From NCBI GenBank assembly GCA_002407855.1, contig DHPF01000007.1, positions 1-64,000 on the forward strand: a stretch of DNA of 64,000 bases, written 5' to 3'. Position 1 is the stretch's first letter, and each line of letters opens with the position of its first letter. This DNA comes from Bacteroidales bacterium UBA5371 (GTDB lineage: Bacteria > Bacteroidota > Bacteroidia > Bacteroidales > P3). The notes below the pieces were generated by a model. It was not told where the DNA came from. It did not search any database and was given only the letters and a program-made list of their open reading frames with translations. Of the stretch, positions 1 to 8,889 are shown piece after piece. Both the position numbers and the translations under genes were made by a program.

Positions 1-116
1 GTCAACTTTTTTCAGGACAAGTCAGACTTAGGTATTTTCGAATAAAATCTTTCTACTTTTATACGAGGAGAAAATCAAACCAAATCTAAATCCAAATATT
101 CCAATAGAGGTAGAAA

Positions 117-338
117 TCAAGAGTTTCTAAAATTGCTATGAGCCTCTTCAATAATTTCTTTGGGGTAATTATTTAGTTCCAGAATCTTTATTGCATTGGC
201 AAAATAACTCTTGCCAATATTAAATTTATAATCAAACTTAATTCCTCCATCTTCCACCCTTTCATAAAAATATCCCCTCTCAAAGAAAAGGTTTTTTGAC
301 TTTAAAATATCATCAGTTATTCTTATTGAAGTGAGGGA
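117..338 (-). pseudogene. C-terminal remnant of a MutS-family ATPase
   Basis: The minus strand has a short open stretch ending at a TGA at 117. It includes ITDDILKSKNLFFERGYFY and, further on, FDYKFNIGKSYFANAIKIL and PKEIIEEA. This resembles the end of the MutS-related ATPases of Bacteroidota, where an 'FDYKL..G....NAI.LL' segment precedes a helix. An in-frame stop lies just upstream (339-341). A neighbouring frame upstream reads YDIQNVIPHF, which could be the preceding segment displaced by a frameshift. No Walker motifs remain in the window. I read it as a decayed or truncated gene end. The family assignment is by motif recall only. Confidence 0.4.
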
Positions 339-387
339 TTACATTCTGGATGTCGTAAGCTTGATTTACTTTGCTATACTCTTTTAT

Positions 388-1494
388 TTAGCTTTTCTTT
401 CTATAAGATAGCATTGCCCAAACATAGAATACTACAACAAAACCTAAGAGTGCATAGAGCTGAGGCAAGAGTTCGCTTATTTTACTTCCTTTGAGGTAAA
501 CGTTTCGCATTACTTCTATAAGATATTTCAAAGGGCTGAAACTCCCAATTACCTGTGCCCATGGAGGCATTGAGTTAAATGGAGTGTAGAGCCCGCTCAT
601 TAGGATAAGTATCATAACAAAGAAAAACATCATAAACATTGCTTGCTGGTAGGTGGAGGCATAATTGGAGAGGATTAGTCCTACACCAGAAATTGCAAAG
701 GTAAAGATAAAGGAAAAGAAATAAATTGTTAGGATATTTCCTTGTGGGACCAAGTCATAAACAAGCCAAGCCACAATAAATCCTATGCTTATTACGATAA
801 TTCCTATAACCCAATAGGGAATAAGCTTTGAGAGAATAAAGATAGGTTTTGGGATTGGGCTAACATTAATCTGTTCCATGTTGCCTTTTTCCTTCTCTCC
901 CACAATGTTGAGCGTTGGAAGGAAACCACAAATGATTGTAAGAATCATAACCATTAGGGCTGGAACCATAAAGAGTTTGTAGTTTAGAACCTTATTATAT
1001 TGGTAAAGTGGCTTTATATCCACTCCTTGAGAGCCTTTGAATAAAGATACTTCTGAGGTTTTGTCTATTGAATAATCATTAATTATGCTAAGAGCATAAA
1101 GCCCTCCCATGCTTCCTTTTATTCCGTTTACGCTATTAACTGCCAAAAGAACCTTGGTTTCCTTTTGAGTAATGTAATTTTTCTCTAATCCCTTTGGTAT
1201 ATCAATTATCATATCAGCCTTATCGCTATGAACCAAGTCTAATGCCTTATCGTAGGTTGGCTCCATTGAGATAAAAGTAATTGTGTGGTTGGCTGAAAGA
1301 CGATTAATCAATTCTCTTGAATAGGAAGACTTGTCATTATCTACAACAGTTAGGCGTATGTTCTTAATATCGTAATTTGCAGCAAATGGGAGAAGAATTA
1401 GGGCAATAAATGGGAAGGCAAAGATTACCTTTGGTAAGAATTTATCTCTAAAAATCTGCTTAAATTCCTTTTCTACTAAATATCCGAGCATCAT
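388..1494 (-). CDS. ABC-2 type transporter permease (YbhR-like)
   Basis: Inner-membrane permease subunit of an ABC exporter, 368 residues. One N-terminal membrane segment (about residues 20-40) is followed by a large extracytoplasmic domain to about residue 170, then five hydrophobic segments, the ABC2_membrane_3 layout. NIVGEKEKGNMEQINVSPIP in the first cytoplasmic stretch is the usual 'REKE.GT.E.L..SP' motif of this family. It is the last gene of the export operon; its start overlaps the stop of the upstream permease by 4 nt (ATGA), so the two are probably translationally coupled and form a heterodimer, as YbhR and YbhS do. Substrate is unknown; drugs or lipids are likely from the family. 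Confidence 0.85.
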   Translation of the reverse strand: MMLGYLVEKEFKQIFRDKFLPKVIFAFPFIALILLPFAANYDIKNIRLTVVDNDKSSYSRELINRLSANHTITFISMEPTYDKALDLVHSDKADMIIDIPKGLEKNYITQKETKVLLAVNSVNGIKGSMGGLYALSIINDYSIDKTSEVSLFKGSQGVDIKPLYQYNKVLNYKLFMVPALMVMILTIICGFLPTLNIVGEKEKGNMEQINVSPIPKPIFILSKLIPYWVIGIIVISIGFIVAWLVYDLVPQGNILTIYFFSFIFTFAISGVGLILSNYASTYQQAMFMMFFFVMILILMSGLYTPFNSMPPWAQVIGSFSPLKYLIEVMRNVYLKGSKISELLPQLYALLGFVVVFYVWAMLSYRKKS

Positions 1495-2594
1495 AATCTT
1501 TTCTTAAATAGTTTTAGACTAATTGTCATAAATGTAATTGCCATAAAAGTAAGGACAAGTACTTCTTTCAATACGTATTTTGCATCAACTCCCATAATCA
1601 TTAGCTTTCTCATTGCATCAATAAACCATTTGGCTGGCATTGCTTGTGCAATTGCTTGAAGAAATAGTGGCATACTTTCAATTGGGAAAAGCATTCCTGA
1701 GAGAAGGGTTGTTGGCATAAGAAATATCATACCACTATATAGCAAAGCTTCTAATTGAGAATGAGCAATTGTTGAGAAAAGAAGTCCCAAAGAAAGTGCA
1801 ACCAAAAGGAAAATCAGACTTACTCCCCCAATCACAAATATATTCCCTAATACAGGAACATTCATAATAAAGTAAGAGACGAGGAATATGGTTATTATAT
1901 TGATTATTGACACAACAAAGAAAGGAGATAGTTTAGATATAATTATCATTATAGGTTTTGTGGGACTTACTAAAAGCATCTCTATTGTTCCTCTTTCTTT
2001 CTCTCGAACAATTGTAATTGAGGTCATCATTGTACAAATCAAGATAACTATAAATCCCATAACTGCTGGAACAAAATTATAGGAACTTTTCATTAGAGGG
2101 TTATATAGTAGTTTTAGCTCGGGTGTTATTTGCATTGGCTTAGGATTATTCTTATTTAGCTCCATTAATGATTGAGCTGCAATACTTGAAATATAATTCA
2201 CTAAGGTTTTTGCAGTATTTGGGTCGGTTGCATCGGCAACTATTTGGAGCTCTGCCTTACCTTTGTGAAGAAGGTTATTTGAAAAATCTTCATCAAAAAC
2301 CACAACAAGCCCAACCTCACTCTTTCTAAACGAAGGCTCTATCTCATGGTAGGAATTATAGTTATGTTTTAGAGTGAAGTATTCACTTTGCTGAACTCTT
2401 TCAATAATACTTGCTGAAATATTATCCTTAGACAAATCCAAAACACCAATGTTAGTGTCTCTAATTTCATTTGTTACTGCATAACCAAAAAGCAGCATCA
2501 TAACAACAGGCAATACAAGAATTATCATCATTGTCCATGTGTCTCTAAGAACGTGAAGAAACTCTTTCTTAATAAATGGGAATAATTTTTTCAT
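1491..2594 (-). CDS. ABC-2 type transporter permease (YbhS-like)
   Basis: Partner permease, 367 residues, with the same architecture: N-terminal membrane helix, extracytoplasmic domain (about residues 45-175), then a C-terminal membrane block. IVREKERGTIEMLLVSPTKP matches the conserved cytoplasmic motif of the family almost perfectly. It starts 6 nt after the upstream ATPase gene and overlaps the next permease by 4 nt. A homologous but clearly diverged permease follows directly, which fits an ancient duplication giving a heterodimeric channel. Confidence 0.87.
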   Translation of the reverse strand: MKKLFPFIKKEFLHVLRDTWTMMIILVLPVVMMLLFGYAVTNEIRDTNIGVLDLSKDNISASIIERVQQSEYFTLKHNYNSYHEIEPSFRKSEVGLVVVFDEDFSNNLLHKGKAELQIVADATDPNTAKTLVNYISSIAAQSLMELNKNNPKPMQITPELKLLYNPLMKSSYNFVPAVMGFIVILICTMMTSITIVREKERGTIEMLLVSPTKPIMIIISKLSPFFVVSIINIITIFLVSYFIMNVPVLGNIFVIGGVSLIFLLVALSLGLLFSTIAHSQLEALLYSGMIFLMPTTLLSGMLFPIESMPLFLQAIAQAMPAKWFIDAMRKLMIMGVDAKYVLKEVLVLTFMAITFMTISLKLFKKRL

Positions 2595-2600
2595 AGTATA

Positions 2601-3341
2601 TTAGTCTGCTTGTCTTTGTGCCTTTCTTGCTAATTGATAAAAAATATCATCAATACTATTGGAGTTAAACCTTTCTTTTAACGCTCTTGGAGTATCCAAA
2701 GCTTCAATCTTTCCATCAACCATTATTGAAACCCTATTACAATATTCTGCTTCGTCCATATAGTGAGTTGTTACAAAGACAGTAATTCCTCTTTCAGCAG
2801 TTTGAGCTATCATTTCCCAAAACTGCCTTCTTGTGATTGGGTCAACTCCTCCAGTTGGCTCGTCTAAGAACAAAACCTTTGGCTCATGAAATATTGCAAC
2901 AGAGAAAGCAAGCTTTTGTCTCCAACCCAAAGGCAATTCCTTAACATAAGTATTTCTTTCTGATTCAAATCCAAGTTCTGCTAAGAGTTCATTTGTTTTT
3001 GGAATTATCTCTTTTCTCTTAATTCCATAAATACCGGCAAAGAGTTTAATGTTTTCCCAAACTTTAAGGTCTTCATATAAGGCAAACTTTTGACTCATAT
3101 AACCAATATTCTTTTTAATCTTTTCAGATTGTCTCCTAATGTCAAATCCTGCAACCGTTGCTTCTCCCAAAGTAGGCTTAACCAAGCCGCAAAGCATTCG
3201 CATTGCAGTAGTTTTCCCTGCACCATTAGCTCCCAAAAACCCAAACACCTCCCCTTTCTCTACTTCAAAGGATATATTATCCACAGCAGTAAAGTTTCCA
3301 AAACGCTTAGTAAGATTATTAACAACTATTGCCTTATCCAT
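2601..3341 (-). CDS. ABC transporter ATP-binding protein (second half of a YbhF-like pair)
   Basis: Cytoplasmic ATPase that should power the two permeases downstream; 246 residues. Walker A is GANGAGKTT (about residues 37-45), the Q-loop region is MSQKFALYEDL, Walker B is VLFLDEP and the H-loop region is VTTHYMDEA. The signature is LPLGWRQ instead of LSGGQ. A similar relaxed signature is known in one half of fused YbhF-type ATPases, so this subunit probably pairs with the canonical ATPase encoded at 5024-5893. It is separated from that gene by two enzyme genes, unlike the fused arrangement in E. coli. Confidence 0.88.
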   Translation of the reverse strand: MDKAIVVNNLTKRFGNFTAVDNISFEVEKGEVFGFLGANGAGKTTAMRMLCGLVKPTLGEATVAGFDIRRQSEKIKKNIGYMSQKFALYEDLKVWENIKLFAGIYGIKRKEIIPKTNELLAELGFESERNTYVKELPLGWRQKLAFSVAIFHEPKVLFLDEPTGGVDPITRRQFWEMIAQTAERGITVFVTTHYMDEAEYCNRVSIMVDGKIEALDTPRALKERFNSNSIDDIFYQLARKAQRQAD

Positions 3342-3366
3342 TCTTCAATTAATTATTTTCTTTTTT

Positions 3367-4506
3367 TTATTCAACATCTTCCCACCATGCAGAGAAACTT
3401 TGATTTTCATTATTCAAATCAATTATTTCTCCAATCATAGGGGTAAGAAAATTAATGTTCTCTTGCTTATTTAAACTCATTAGTCTTTCTATTGGTTCTT
3501 TCCAGTGATGTTCGGCAAGAGCAAACTTCCCCCAATGTATTGGAAGTACTTTTTGAGCATTTAAATCCTTTGCTTCAAGGATTACTTCTTCTGGCATTGA
3601 ATGAATATATTTCCACTTCTCATTATATTGTCCTGTTTCCAAAAAAGCAAAGTCTATTTTCCCAAACCTTTTACCAATTTTAGCAAAATGAGAGTCATAT
3701 CCACCATCCCCACTAATAAAAATTGTTTTGGAAGGAGTTTGCAAAACATAAGAAAGCCAAAGTGTAGTGTTTCTTTTTAAAGATCTTCCAGAAAAATGTC
3801 TTGATGTTGTAGAATTGATTATAAAGCCATCGCCCAAATCAATTGATTCGTCCCAATCCATTGTTTTTATCTTGTCCTTTGAGTAATTCCATTTTTCAAT
3901 ATGAGCCCCTACTCCAAGAGGAGAAATAACTTGTTTTACTTTGGGATTTAACTTCTTTATTGTTCTGTAATCCAAATGGTCATAATGATCGTGTGTGATT
4001 AGGAGATAATCTATTTCGGGCATATCCTCAACAGAATAAATATTTGTCCCTTCAAAGCAAGAAATCATTATGGGTACTGGAGAGGCATGCTTTGAAAAGA
4101 CTGGGTCAATTAAGAATCGCTTTCCATCAATTTGGATATAATAGGATGAATGACCAAACCATACGACAATGTCTTTGTCTATTGGAATTGTTTTTAGGTC
4201 TGATTTAATTGTTGGAATCTTTTCTTTTGGTCTTAATCCTTCTGGTTTTTTCTCAAAAAGCTTTTTCCATAATATTGAAAACATCTGCCTTTTCCCAGCA
4301 GTCATTATTACTGGGTTTAGGTTATGGAATTGTTCATTTTTGTAATTTGGAGATTTCTCAATCCTGTCTAACCTATCTCCATAAGGCTTCTGTCCAAAAA
4401 CTGGTAGCTGCATATATGAAAATACAAATACAACGACAACTGCAATTATGATTAATATTGTGTACATAAATCTCTTAATAGTTTTTAATAATCCTTTCTT
4501 TCTCAT
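3367..4506 (-). CDS. MBL-fold metal-dependent hydrolase, NAPE-PLD/UlaG-like, membrane-anchored
   Basis: Metallo-beta-lactamase-fold hydrolase of the NAPE-PLD-like group. After one N-terminal membrane helix (about residues 12-34 from the chosen start) come WFGHSSYYIQIDG and LIDPVFSKHASPVP, typical of N-acylphosphatidylethanolamine phospholipase D relatives, then the metal motif THDHYDHLDY, later SGDGGYDSHF and LPIHWGKFAL. Start: a longer reading begins at 4530 but overlaps the upstream gene; the Met at 4506 (MRKKGLLKT) leaves a 5-nt gap, so I prefer it. Its position inside an exporter operon suggests a lipid substrate or a lipid made toxic by the exported compound, but this is inference. Confidence 0.8.
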   Translation of the reverse strand: MRKKGLLKTIKRFMYTILIIIAVVVVFVFSYMQLPVFGQKPYGDRLDRIEKSPNYKNEQFHNLNPVIMTAGKRQMFSILWKKLFEKKPEGLRPKEKIPTIKSDLKTIPIDKDIVVWFGHSSYYIQIDGKRFLIDPVFSKHASPVPIMISCFEGTNIYSVEDMPEIDYLLITHDHYDHLDYRTIKKLNPKVKQVISPLGVGAHIEKWNYSKDKIKTMDWDESIDLGDGFIINSTTSRHFSGRSLKRNTTLWLSYVLQTPSKTIFISGDGGYDSHFAKIGKRFGKIDFAFLETGQYNEKWKYIHSMPEEVILEAKDLNAQKVLPIHWGKFALAEHHWKEPIERLMSLNKQENINFLTPMIGEIIDLNNENQSFSAWWEDVE

Positions 4507-4511
4507 AAATC

Positions 4512-4994
4512 TTATTTCACTTTCTTGCATTTACCTGAAAAGGTTTCTATCATTAACTTAATTACATTAGTACGATGAAATGATTTCTTTGAATACTGCA
4601 TTCCCAAAACTTTATCATTAGGCGAATACTTATCTAAAATCGATTCCAAAGCTTTTTCCCTTTCATCTTCGGACAAATCCTTAACAATACTTCCTTTGAG
4701 TATTATACTTTCATAGCCCGTAGTAAATTTATTTGACACAACATTTGTCTTTCCAACAATGCAGAAAGAAACATTTGGATTAACTTCTAATAGTCTAAGT
4801 TTCTCTCCCTCATAAGCACAATGGAAATAAATTATATCTTCTCCATCCCAAACATAACTCAAAGGTATTCCATAAGCTCCTTTTTCTGAATTTATTGACA
4901 ATACTCCATACTCACCATTAATCAACAAAGTAATAGCTTCATCATAATCTAACAACCTATCCTGCCTCCTTACTAATTCATTCCTAAATTCCAT
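4512..4994 (-). CDS. Pyridoxamine 5'-phosphate oxidase-fold flavoprotein, NimA-like
   Basis: A 160-residue protein of the split-barrel FMN-binding family that contains the 5-nitroimidazole-resistance (Nim) proteins. Supporting segments: GVLSINSEKGAYGIPLSYVW (first strand pair), IIYFHCAYEGEKLRLL (position equivalent to the Nim 'YFHGA.EG.K' motif), VSFCIVGKTNVV and the long C-terminal stretch with the SFHRTNVIKL segment. Nim proteins reduce nitroimidazoles to amines; family members without that activity are common, so resistance cannot be claimed. It lies between the two ATPase genes of the exporter operon, which suggests a detoxification theme. Confidence 0.78.
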   Translation of the reverse strand: MEFRNELVRRQDRLLDYDEAITLLINGEYGVLSINSEKGAYGIPLSYVWDGEDIIYFHCAYEGEKLRLLEVNPNVSFCIVGKTNVVSNKFTTGYESIILKGSIVKDLSEDEREKALESILDKYSPNDKVLGMQYSKKSFHRTNVIKLMIETFSGKCKKVK

Positions 4995-5023
4995 ATTATT
5001 TTATTCTTTTTGAGTCTTAAATC

Positions 5024-5893
5024 TTAATTTTGAGGTTTTGAAAGTCTCATAAAGTAATCTTCAATTGAAGGTTCTATTTCTTGATATCCATTATGTTTTG
5101 TTTCATCGTTTAGGGTTACATGTATGCTATGTCCAAAAGAAAAACTTGTTTCAACATTTGGATCTTCCCTCAAAATATTCATAAGATTAAGTAGATTGTC
5201 GGAATTGAGTGAGTAGAGTTTTTTTGGAAATTTTCTAATAAGTTCCTGTGGGGTATTGATGTCCATAAACTCTCCTTCGTTAATTAGGGCTATCCTATTA
5301 CAAAGAGTTGCCTCGTCCATATAGGGAGTTGAAACAATTATCGTTATTCCTTTCTCCTGTAAATTCTTTAGCATATTCCAAAACTCTTTTCGGCTTATTG
5401 GGTCAACTCCTGTGGTGGGCTCATCTAAGAATAAGACCTCTGGTTTATGAATTAAGGCACAAGAAAGAGCTAATTTCTGTTTCATTCCTCCCGATAGAGC
5501 TCCTGCCTTTCTTTTTTCAAAAGGCTCTATTTGAGAATAAATATCTTTAACCAAGTGGTAATTCTCTTCAACCGTTGTATTGAAGACTGCGGCAAAGAAC
5601 TCTATGTTTTCCCTAACAGTAAGGTCTTGATACAAAGAAAACCTCCCTGGCATATATCCAACAATATTCCTTATCTTCTTATAATCCTTAACCACATCAT
5701 ACCCTTCAATCTTTACCTCTCCTTTATCTGCCAAAATTAAAGTTGTCATTATTCGGAAAAGAGTTGATTTCCCTGCTCCATCTGGTCCAATAACTCCAAA
5801 CAACTCTCCCTTTTCAACCTCAAAACTTATATCTTTTAGGGCTGATTTTCTCTTATAGGATTTAGAAACATTATTTACAATGAGTGATTTCAT
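5024..5893 (-). CDS. ABC transporter ATP-binding protein (first half of a YbhF-like pair)
   Basis: ABC ATPase of 289 residues. Walker A is GPDGAGKST (about residues 36-44), signature LSGGMKQ (about 139-145), Walker B VLFLDEPTTG, and the switch region STPYMDEA has Pro-Tyr where His is usual. The C-terminal 70 residues after the ATPase core, ending EPSIEDYFMRL, match the 'PSLEDVF..L' tail of drug-export ATPases. Its start overlaps the HlyD gene stop by 4 nt. With the ATPase at 2601-3341 it probably forms the nucleotide-binding pair fused in E. coli YbhF. The missing H-loop histidine makes it possible that this half is catalytically impaired. Confidence 0.88.
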   Translation of the reverse strand: MKSLIVNNVSKSYKRKSALKDISFEVEKGELFGVIGPDGAGKSTLFRIMTTLILADKGEVKIEGYDVVKDYKKIRNIVGYMPGRFSLYQDLTVRENIEFFAAVFNTTVEENYHLVKDIYSQIEPFEKRKAGALSGGMKQKLALSCALIHKPEVLFLDEPTTGVDPISRKEFWNMLKNLQEKGITIIVSTPYMDEATLCNRIALINEGEFMDINTPQELIRKFPKKLYSLNSDNLLNLMNILREDPNVETSFSFGHSIHVTLNDETKHNGYQEIEPSIEDYFMRLSKPQN

Positions 5894-6777
5894 AGATTAA
5901 TATCTGCATACATCCCTATTTTCAAATAGCCATCGTTCTTAACACTTACCTTTATGGCATAAACCAAATTATCTCTATCATCCTTTACTTGAACTGCCTT
6001 TGGTGTAAACTCAGCCTTAGAACTAATCCAGCTAATATTCCCCTTATACTCTTTTCTCTTATCTCCAAAGTCTGCAAAAACTTTTACTTCTTGACCTATC
6101 TTAATTTGTGTAAGTTGTGATGAGGTAACATAAACCCTAAGAATCATATTATTCATATCAGCAACCTTAAACAAAGGTCTTCCTATTCCAGTTATCTCTC
6201 CTTCTTCGGAATACTTCAAAAGCACAGTGCCATTTATTGGGGTTGTTATCTTACATTTATTGAGCTGGTCATTTAATTGGAGGACTTGCACTCTTAATGA
6301 GGATTCTTCCGAACCAATACTTTTGTTTCCTTTTTCGAATGATGTTTTTTGAGCATTTAGCTGCATCTCCAAAACAGCAATATTAGAATTAATATCATCT
6401 AATTGCTTAGTGTTGGCTGCTTTCTTTTGAAGCAAGGTTTCTATTCTTTGTTTTTCAATTTTTAGTTTTCTTATCTGCTCTTCCAAAGCTGCAATCTGAG
6501 TGTTTACATCAATACTTTTCCCTCCCATTGCTTCAATTCCGTATAGCAACTGTTGGCGTTTGAGGTAAAGTTGCAAGGTATCTATTAAACCATACTCATT
6601 ACCAATTTCTATATCCTGCCCTTCTTGAATATTTAACGAAAGAATTTTCCCATTAGCTTCGGAAGAAACAATAACTTCTGTTGCTTCAAAGACTCCACTT
6701 GCATCAAAGGTTTCTTTTCCATTTCCACAAGAAACAAAGAAAAGGATAGTTGCTATTGTTAATATTTTAATTCTCAT
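5890..6777 (-). CDS. HlyD-family periplasmic adaptor lipoprotein (YbhG-like)
   Basis: Membrane-fusion protein joining the inner-membrane ABC exporter to the outer-membrane channel. Residues 1-17 form a lipoprotein signal ending FFVSCGN, so Cys17 is probably lipidated. The biotinyl-lipoyl half-motif (VSSEANGKILSLNIQEGQ, about residues 42-59) is followed by a coiled-coil hairpin (about 75-185; LEEQIRKLKIEKQRIETLLQ) and the second half KITTPINGTVLLKYSEEGE. The C-terminal beta domain is short. The gene overlaps the TolC gene by 11 nt and the ATPase gene by 4 nt, so one transcript makes the whole tripartite pump. Confidence 0.88.
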   Translation of the reverse strand: MRIKILTIATILFFVSCGNGKETFDASGVFEATEVIVSSEANGKILSLNIQEGQDIEIGNEYGLIDTLQLYLKRQQLLYGIEAMGGKSIDVNTQIAALEEQIRKLKIEKQRIETLLQKKAANTKQLDDINSNIAVLEMQLNAQKTSFEKGNKSIGSEESSLRVQVLQLNDQLNKCKITTPINGTVLLKYSEEGEITGIGRPLFKVADMNNMILRVYVTSSQLTQIKIGQEVKVFADFGDKRKEYKGNISWISSKAEFTPKAVQVKDDRDNLVYAIKVSVKNDGYLKIGMYADINL

Positions 6778-8056
6778 AAGATTGATTTGTTAAGTTGTTT
6801 TGTTTGTAAATTGACATTAATAATTGTATTCTATGGAGTATTTCATTTTGCTTAGCCACATCGGTAGTATTTACTTCTTTGATATAATCACTTACACTCA
6901 TAGTTCCATTCTCCATCTTAAACTCTGAGGTTTCTCTTATTTTTTCTCTTAAAACTATAATCTGTTTATCCACTTCTAAAAGCTTTTCCAATCTTTCAAT
7001 TTCTGTATTTTGTCCTTCTAACTGCAAATTAGTGTTGAAAAGAAAAGCACTACGATTTGATTCAAGGAGCTGTTTATTAACCTCAATTTGATGAGTGTTG
7101 TTTCTTTTAGTGTAAAAGCTACTTATATTCCAACTCAAACGTAAGCCAACTATTGCAAAGAAATCAGGGTTTTCATTAAACATATTGAGGGCTGGCTTAC
7201 CATAACCACCTTGTGCAAAGGCAGCAAGTTGAGGCATGGAAAGAGTATTTATCATTTGTTTTTTTGCATCAAGTATCTTTATTTGAGAATCAAAAGCCAT
7301 AAGCTCAGGACGTAAAATGATAGAAGAAGGTTTTTGTAAAGAAAGATTTGGTTCAACAAAATTAGATGTCTCGCTTAATGTTTCTCCCATCATAATAGAT
7401 AACATTTTAAGGTAAGACTTCTCCAAAAGTTCTATTTCTGTTATTCTTTGATTAAGGTTTAACTTTTCAACCCTAAGCAAATCCAAATCCGATTCATTGG
7501 CAAGACCACTCTCCACAAAGGATTGAACTTGCGAAACATTCCTATCTAATTCTTTTTGCATAAGTAAAGACAACGCCTTTTGCTGCTTAATACTTAGAAT
7601 ACCGAAATAAAGATTTGCCACCCTATCCCTAAGAGTGTAAAGTTCCACTTCAAGATTTGCTTTTTGCGATTCAAGTTCTGCCTTTATTTCTTTTTTCTTT
7701 TGGTGGGTGTAACCTCCATCCCAGATTACTTGACTTAATTCCAAAGCAGCTTGATATTGGTCTTTTGACATTTCAGGAAACTTAATAAAATCCGCAGTTA
7801 GAGGTGGTGGAAGAGTTACGTCAATTTTGGTAACATCCGACTGATAGGTTGCCTTGGCAAAGAAATTAAGCTGAGGCAAATAATTAACGTTGGCATTGGA
7901 AAGAGAATACTTAGAGGTCTTTTCAAGCAACGCAGTATTAGAAAATGTTGGATAGTTTTCTTTTGCTTTTGTTTGACAATACTCAATTGTTATTTGCGAG
8001 TAAGAATTATAACAAAGCCCAATAATTAATATAAAAACAAAGATTATTTTTTTCAT
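6767..8056 (-). CDS. TolC-family outer-membrane efflux protein
   Basis: Outer-membrane channel component, 429 residues, the usual length. There is a signal peptide (residues 1 to about 20, ending SYSQ), then two repeats of beta-strand and long amphipathic helices typical of OEP domains (for example LELSQVIWDGGYTHQKKKEI, and later WNISSFYTKRNNTHQIEVNK). It is the first structural gene after the regulator, 14 nt downstream of the TetR stop, and overlaps the adaptor gene. It should form the outer-membrane exit for the HlyD/ABC complex encoded downstream. Confidence 0.88.
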   Translation of the reverse strand: MKKIIFVFILIIGLCYNSYSQITIEYCQTKAKENYPTFSNTALLEKTSKYSLSNANVNYLPQLNFFAKATYQSDVTKIDVTLPPPLTADFIKFPEMSKDQYQAALELSQVIWDGGYTHQKKKEIKAELESQKANLEVELYTLRDRVANLYFGILSIKQQKALSLLMQKELDRNVSQVQSFVESGLANESDLDLLRVEKLNLNQRITEIELLEKSYLKMLSIMMGETLSETSNFVEPNLSLQKPSSIILRPELMAFDSQIKILDAKKQMINTLSMPQLAAFAQGGYGKPALNMFNENPDFFAIVGLRLSWNISSFYTKRNNTHQIEVNKQLLESNRSAFLFNTNLQLEGQNTEIERLEKLLEVDKQIIVLREKIRETSEFKMENGTMSVSDYIKEVNTTDVAKQNEILHRIQLLMSIYKQNNLTNQSYEN

Positions 8057-8070
8057 TATTATGCTATGAA

Positions 8071-8700
8071 TTATGGTCTAAGACTATTAATAACTGTTCT
8101 TACAATATCCTTTTTTCTTTCTTGAATAAGGTCATTTACTCCTTTTTCATCAAGATTTAAGATATAATCTATCACTGGAAAAGCCAAGAAAACAAACATA
8201 TTCAAAGAGGATATTGTTACAACAAGGTCAAAAGCCGATACTTTTCTTATTCTCTTGGCTTTTATTTCTTCTTGCAAAACTATTTCAAGCTTTCTAAACA
8301 TTACACTCACATTACTATTAAAAACGTCTCTTACGACATCAACAAGCTCACTATTATTCCTAACCTCGTTAAATACAAACATTGGTAGTCTCTTATCTTT
8401 CACTAATGCATCAAAGTGCATCTCAATTGCTATTGTTAGATTTTCAATAAAAGAGAGATCTCTATTGTCCATATAATTAAAGATAGATATCATATAATTA
8501 ATCTTGCTCTTTAAAATAATGTTAAATAGGTTAGCCTTGGTTCTATAATAATAATGCACCAAAGCCTGATTACAACCTGCCTTTGCTGCAATTTCCGTTG
8601 TGGAAGTGCCATTATAACCCTTCTCTACAAACAATTCCTCTGCAGCTTTAAATATGGTTAGTTCCATAGTATTTTTGTGAATTGAGTTTTCCTCTTTCAT
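8071..8700 (-). CDS. TetR/AcrR-family transcriptional regulator
   Basis: DNA-binding repressor of 209 residues. The N-terminal helix-turn-helix is clear: IFKAAEELFVEKGYNGTST, TEIAAKAGCNQALVHYYYRT and KANLFNIIL (about residues 15-65). The C-terminal ligand-binding helical domain is diverged, as usual, and is followed by LIQERKKDIVRTVINSL. It is the promoter-proximal gene of the export operon and so probably autorepresses the operon until an effector binds, as CecR does with ybhGFSR in E. coli (family knowledge). The operator was not identified. Confidence 0.9.
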   Translation of the reverse strand: MKEENSIHKNTMELTIFKAAEELFVEKGYNGTSTTEIAAKAGCNQALVHYYYRTKANLFNIILKSKINYMISIFNYMDNRDLSFIENLTIAIEMHFDALVKDKRLPMFVFNEVRNNSELVDVVRDVFNSNVSVMFRKLEIVLQEEIKAKRIRKVSAFDLVVTISSLNMFVFLAFPVIDYILNLDEKGVNDLIQERKKDIVRTVINSLRP

Positions 8701-8771
8701 AACTATAATTATTTAATTATTACTATACAAGTGATTAATAGAATTGTTTAATAAGCCTATTAAAAACGCAG

Positions 8772-8802
8772 CAAAAGTATAATTTATTTTCTTCTTAGCA
8801 AA
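8772..8802 (-). promoter_or_regulatory. Bacteroidota-type promoter of the TetR-exporter operon
   Basis: Read on the minus strand, TTTG (8802-8799) and TACTTTTG (8779-8772) match the -33 TTTG and -7 TAnnTTTG elements used by the primary sigma factor of Bacteroidota. They are separated by 19 nt, the expected spacing. The TetR start is about 70 nt downstream. Confidence 0.72.
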
Positions 8803-8889
8803 AAAATAGTTGAAAAAAATTAAATTTATCTCAGAGAAGAATTAAAAAAATCGGTGTTTAATTTTGATTAAATGAGGTTTATATAAAAT

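Noticed and set aside
4507..4530. Longer start (4530) for the MBL hydrolase
   Set aside because: It overlaps the upstream flavoprotein gene and adds only eight residues before the basic N-terminus; the ATG at 4506 fits better.
4512..4994. Calling a metronidazole-resistance gene
   Set aside because: The fold is Nim-like, but many related flavoproteins have no nitroreductase role; sequence alone does not support a resistance claim.
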